64,000 bases of DNA from Membranipora membranacea (taxonomy: Eukaryota > Bryozoa > Gymnolaemata > Cheilostomatida > Membraniporidae), in contig OU612068.1 in assembly GCA_914767715.1 (NCBI GenBank), forward strand, positions 10,912,001 through 10,976,000. The letters are read 5' to 3'. The notes beneath the pieces are model-generated. The model was not told the origin of the DNA, did no database searches, and saw nothing but the letters and a program-made list of their open reading frames with translations. How positions within the stretch are numbered: position 1 is the first letter of the stretch; each line of letters opens with the position of its first letter. This document shows, piece by piece, positions 61,001 through 64,000 of the stretch. Position numbers and translations under genes: made by a program.

Positions 61001-64000
61001 GGAATCCTCTGATTAACTGAGGGGTAATTACGCTGACTTGAAATTTACAAAAATATACCAAGGGAGGGTATCACGCTTTTTTTTTCGCTCCGGTCAAAAA
61101 ATAGATTTGCTTCTTACCTACTTCATGAGGAGGAGCAACTCCTGCTTGTCTCAAATCTGAAATCCGTTTGGCTCTGCGGCTTCTTGTTCTCTGTCAGCGT
61201 CCGTTTTAATGACGCTCACTTTTGCTATAAAAAAACATGCCAAACGGCAGCATCAAAAAATTAAATCCCTCTTCGATTCTTATCAAACTCCAACCAGTTC
61301 AAGCCCTTATTGGCCTCATTCAAAGCGCAGAATATTGGAATCCTCTGATTAACTGAGGGGTAAGTACGCTGACTTGAAATTTACAAAAATATACCAAGGG
61401 AGGGTATCACGCTTTTTTTTGCTCCGGTCAAAAAAAAGATTTGCTTCTAACCTACTTCATGAGGAGGAGCAACACCTGCTTGTCACAAATCTGAAATCCG
61501 TTTGGCTCTGCGGCTTCTTGTTCTCTGTCAGCGTCCGTTTTAATGACGCTCACTTTTGCTATAGAAAAACTTGCCAAACGGCAGCATCAAAAAATTAAAT
61601 CCCTCTTCGATTCTTATCAAACTCCAACCAGTTCAAGCCCTTATTGGCCTCATTCGAAACGCAGAATATTGGAATCCTCTGATTAACTGAGGGGTAATTA
61701 CGCTGACTTGAAATTTACAAAAATATACCAAGGGAGGGTATCACGCTTTTTTTTCGCTCTGGTCAAAAAATAGATTTTCTTCTAACCTACTTCATGAGGA
61801 GGAGCAACTCCTGCTTGTCTCAAATCTGAAATCCGTTTGGCTCTGCGGCTTCTTGTTCTCTGTCAGCGTCCGTTTTAATGACGCTCACTTTTGCTATAAA
61901 AAAACATGCCAAACGGCAGCATCAAAAAGTTAAATCCCTCTTCGATTCTTATCAAACTCCAACCAGTTCAAGCCCTTATTGGCCTCATTCAAAACGCAGA
62001 ATATTGGAATCCTCTGATTAACTGAGGGGTAATTACGCTGACTTGAAATTTACAAAAATATACCAAGGGAGGGTATCACGCTTTTTTTTCGCTCCGGTCA
62101 AAAAATAGATTTGCTTCTAACCTACTTCATGAGGAGGAGCAACTCCTGCTTGTCTCAAATCTGAAATCCGTTTGGCTCTGCGGCTTCTTGTTCTCTGTCA
62201 GCGTCCGTTTTAATGACGCTCACTTTTGCTATAAAAAAACATGCCAAACGGCAGCATCAAAAAATTAAATCCCTCTTCGATTCTTAGCAAACTCCAACCA
62301 GTTCAAGCCCTTATTGGCCTCATTCAAAACGCAGAATATTGGAATCCTCTGATTAACTGAGGGGTAATTACGCTGACTTGAAGTTTACAAAAATATACCA
62401 AGGGAGGGTATCACGCTTTTTTTTCGCTCCGGTCAAAAAATAGATTTGCTTCTAACCTACTTCATGAGGAGGAGCAACTCCTGCTTGTCTTAAATCTGAA
62501 ATCCGTTTGGCTCTGCGGCTTCTTGTTCTCTGTCAGCGTCCGTTTTAATGACGCTCACTTTTGCTATAAAAAAACTTGCCAAACGGCAGCATCAAAAAAT
62601 TAAATCCTTCTTCGATTCTTATCAAACTCCAACCAGTTCAAGCCCTTATTGGCCTCATTCAAAACGCAGAATATTGGAATCCTCTGATTAACTGAGGGGT
62701 AATTACGCTGACTTGAAATTTACAAAAATATACCAAGGGAGGGTATCACGCTTTTTTTTCGCTCCGGTCAAAAAATAGATTTGCTTCTAACCTACTTCAT
62801 GAGGAGGAGCAACTCCTGCTTGTCTCAAATCTGAAATCCGTTTGGCTCTGCGGCTTCTTGTTCTCTGTCAGCGTCCGTTTTAATGACGCTCACTTTTGCG
62901 ATAAAAAAACATGCCAAACGGCAGCATCAAAAAATTAAATCCCTCTTCGATTCTTATCAAACTCAAACCAGTTCAAGCCCTTATTGGCCTCATTCAAAAG
63001 GCAGAATATTGGAATCCTCTGATTAACTGAGGGGTATTTACGCTGACTTGAAATTTACAAAAATATACCAAGGGAGGGTATCACGCTTTTTTTCCGCTTC
63101 GGTCAAAAAATAGATTTGCTTCTAACCTACTTCATGAGGAGGAGCAACTCCTGCTTGTCTCAAATCTGAAATCCGTTTGGCTCTGCGGCTTCTTGTTCTC
63201 TGTCAGCGTCCGTTTTAATGACGCTCACTTTTGCTATAAAAAAACATGCCAAACGGCTGCATCAAAAAATTAAATCCCTCTTCGATTCTTGTCAAACTCC
63301 GACCAGTTCAAGCCCTTATTGGCCTCATTCAAAACGCAGAATATTGGAATCCTCTGATTAACTGAGGGGTAATTACGCTGACTTGAAATTTACAAAAATA
63401 TACCAAGGGAGGGTATCACGCTTTTTTTTCGCTCCGGTCAAAAAATAGATTTGCTTCTAACCTACTTCATGAGGAGGAGCAACTCCTGCTTGTCTCAAAT
63501 CTGAAATTCGTTTGGCTCTGCGGCTTCTTGTTCTCTGTCAGCGTCCGTTTTAAAGACGCTCACTTTTGCTATAAAAAAACATGCCAAACGGCAGCATCAA
63601 AAAATTAAATCCCACTTCGATTCTTATCAAACTCCAACCAGTTCAAGCCCTTATTGGCCTCATTCAAAACGCAGAATATTGGAATCCTCTGATTAACTGA
63701 GGGGTAATTACGCTGACTTGAAATTTACAAAAATATACCAAGGGAGGGTATCACGCTTTTTTTTCGCTCCGGTCAAAAAATAGATTTGCTTCTTACCTAC
63801 TTCATGAGGAGGAGCAACTCCTGCTTGTCTCAAATCTGAAATCCGTTTGGCTCTGCGGCTTCTTGTTCTCTGTCAGCGTCCGTTTTAATGACGCTCACTT
63901 TTGCTATAAAAAAACATGCCAAACGGCAGCATCAAAAAATTAAATCCCTCTTCGATTCTTATCAAACTCCAACCAGTTCAAGCCCTTATTGGCCTCATTC
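58070..64000 (+). repeat. 8-monomer (2,680-bp) higher-order repeat, two copies plus a partial third
   Basis: TCTGAAATTC recurs at 58,141, 60,820 and 63,500. AACACCTGC with TGTCACAAATC, CTTAGCAAACTCC, TTGCGATAAAAAA and CCCACTTCG follow at the same 2,680-bp offset. Copies differ at a few sites, for example CTGATGGGTAA near 59,010 against CTGAGGGGTAA near 61,690, and ATAAAAAAACTTG against ATAGAAAAACTTG. The third copy runs past the window end. Confidence 0.75.

Larger units (their letters stand above)
21165..64000 (+). repeat. 335-bp tandem satellite, right array
   Basis: The same satellite resumes after the inserted element, in the same orientation and in the phase that continues the interrupted monomer (left side ends ACAAAAAT, right side continues ATACCAAGG after the target duplication). 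Length divided by 335 gives about 128 monomers, continuing past the window end. Variant-bearing monomers recur at spacings of 7, 8 and 9 units, and these blocks are listed separately. Between blocks (about 21.3-27.2, 32.9-37.1, 43.2-45.8 and 51.8-53.6 kb) there are only satellite monomers without an obvious larger period. No other insertion, gene or RNA gene was seen in this array. Confidence 0.98.

Noticed and set aside
1-64000. CRISPR array
   Set aside because: The repeats are 335 bp, directly adjacent and without spacers, and the context is eukaryotic.

Overview
The window is almost entirely one tandem satellite with a monomer of about 335 bp, interrupted once by a 1,473-bp DNA-transposon-like element. 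There is no bacterial gene architecture: no operons, no long ORFs, no ribosome binding sites. CCAAT boxes, a strong Kozak start and an AATAAA signal inside the element point to a eukaryote, most likely an animal. The sequence does not let me name the species.

Layout: (1) 1-19,691, left satellite array, about 59 head-to-tail monomers by length. (2) 19,692-21,164, the inserted element, with 29-bp terminal inverted repeats (26/29 matching) and a 4-bp AAAT target duplication. (3) 21,165-64,000, right satellite array, about 128 monomers. The array resumes after the insertion in the same orientation and in the exact phase of the interrupted monomer, so the insertion removed no satellite.

The satellite is hierarchical. 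Blocks of monomers were duplicated in tandem with different unit sizes in different places: 2 monomers (about 4.2-5.6 kb), mixed 4 and 5 (6.6-10.7 kb), 13 (11.1-21.3 kb, interrupted by the element), 8 (27.2-32.9 kb), 9 (37.1-43.2 kb), 9 (45.8-51.8 kb, part reused at 54.7-55.6 kb), 7 (53.6-57.0 kb) and 8 (58.1 kb to the end). Copies within a block are nearly identical, whereas neighbouring monomers differ at several sites. Successive unequal exchanges would produce this. The monomer also seems to be an ancient dimer: two of its segments, 154 bp apart, align without gaps at about two thirds identity.

The element is the only part with gene-like signals, all on the plus strand: CCAAT boxes, a two-codon upstream ORF, a start codon in strong context opening a 77-codon acidic ORF, a Ser/Thr/Ala-rich stretch in another frame, a 112-codon ORF ending in a basic KKAKR patch, and a polyadenylation signal. 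I see no complete transposase, so it is probably non-autonomous or decayed. I do not recognise its protein family. Short ORFs that recur across the satellite are frames of the repeat unit and are not annotated as genes.
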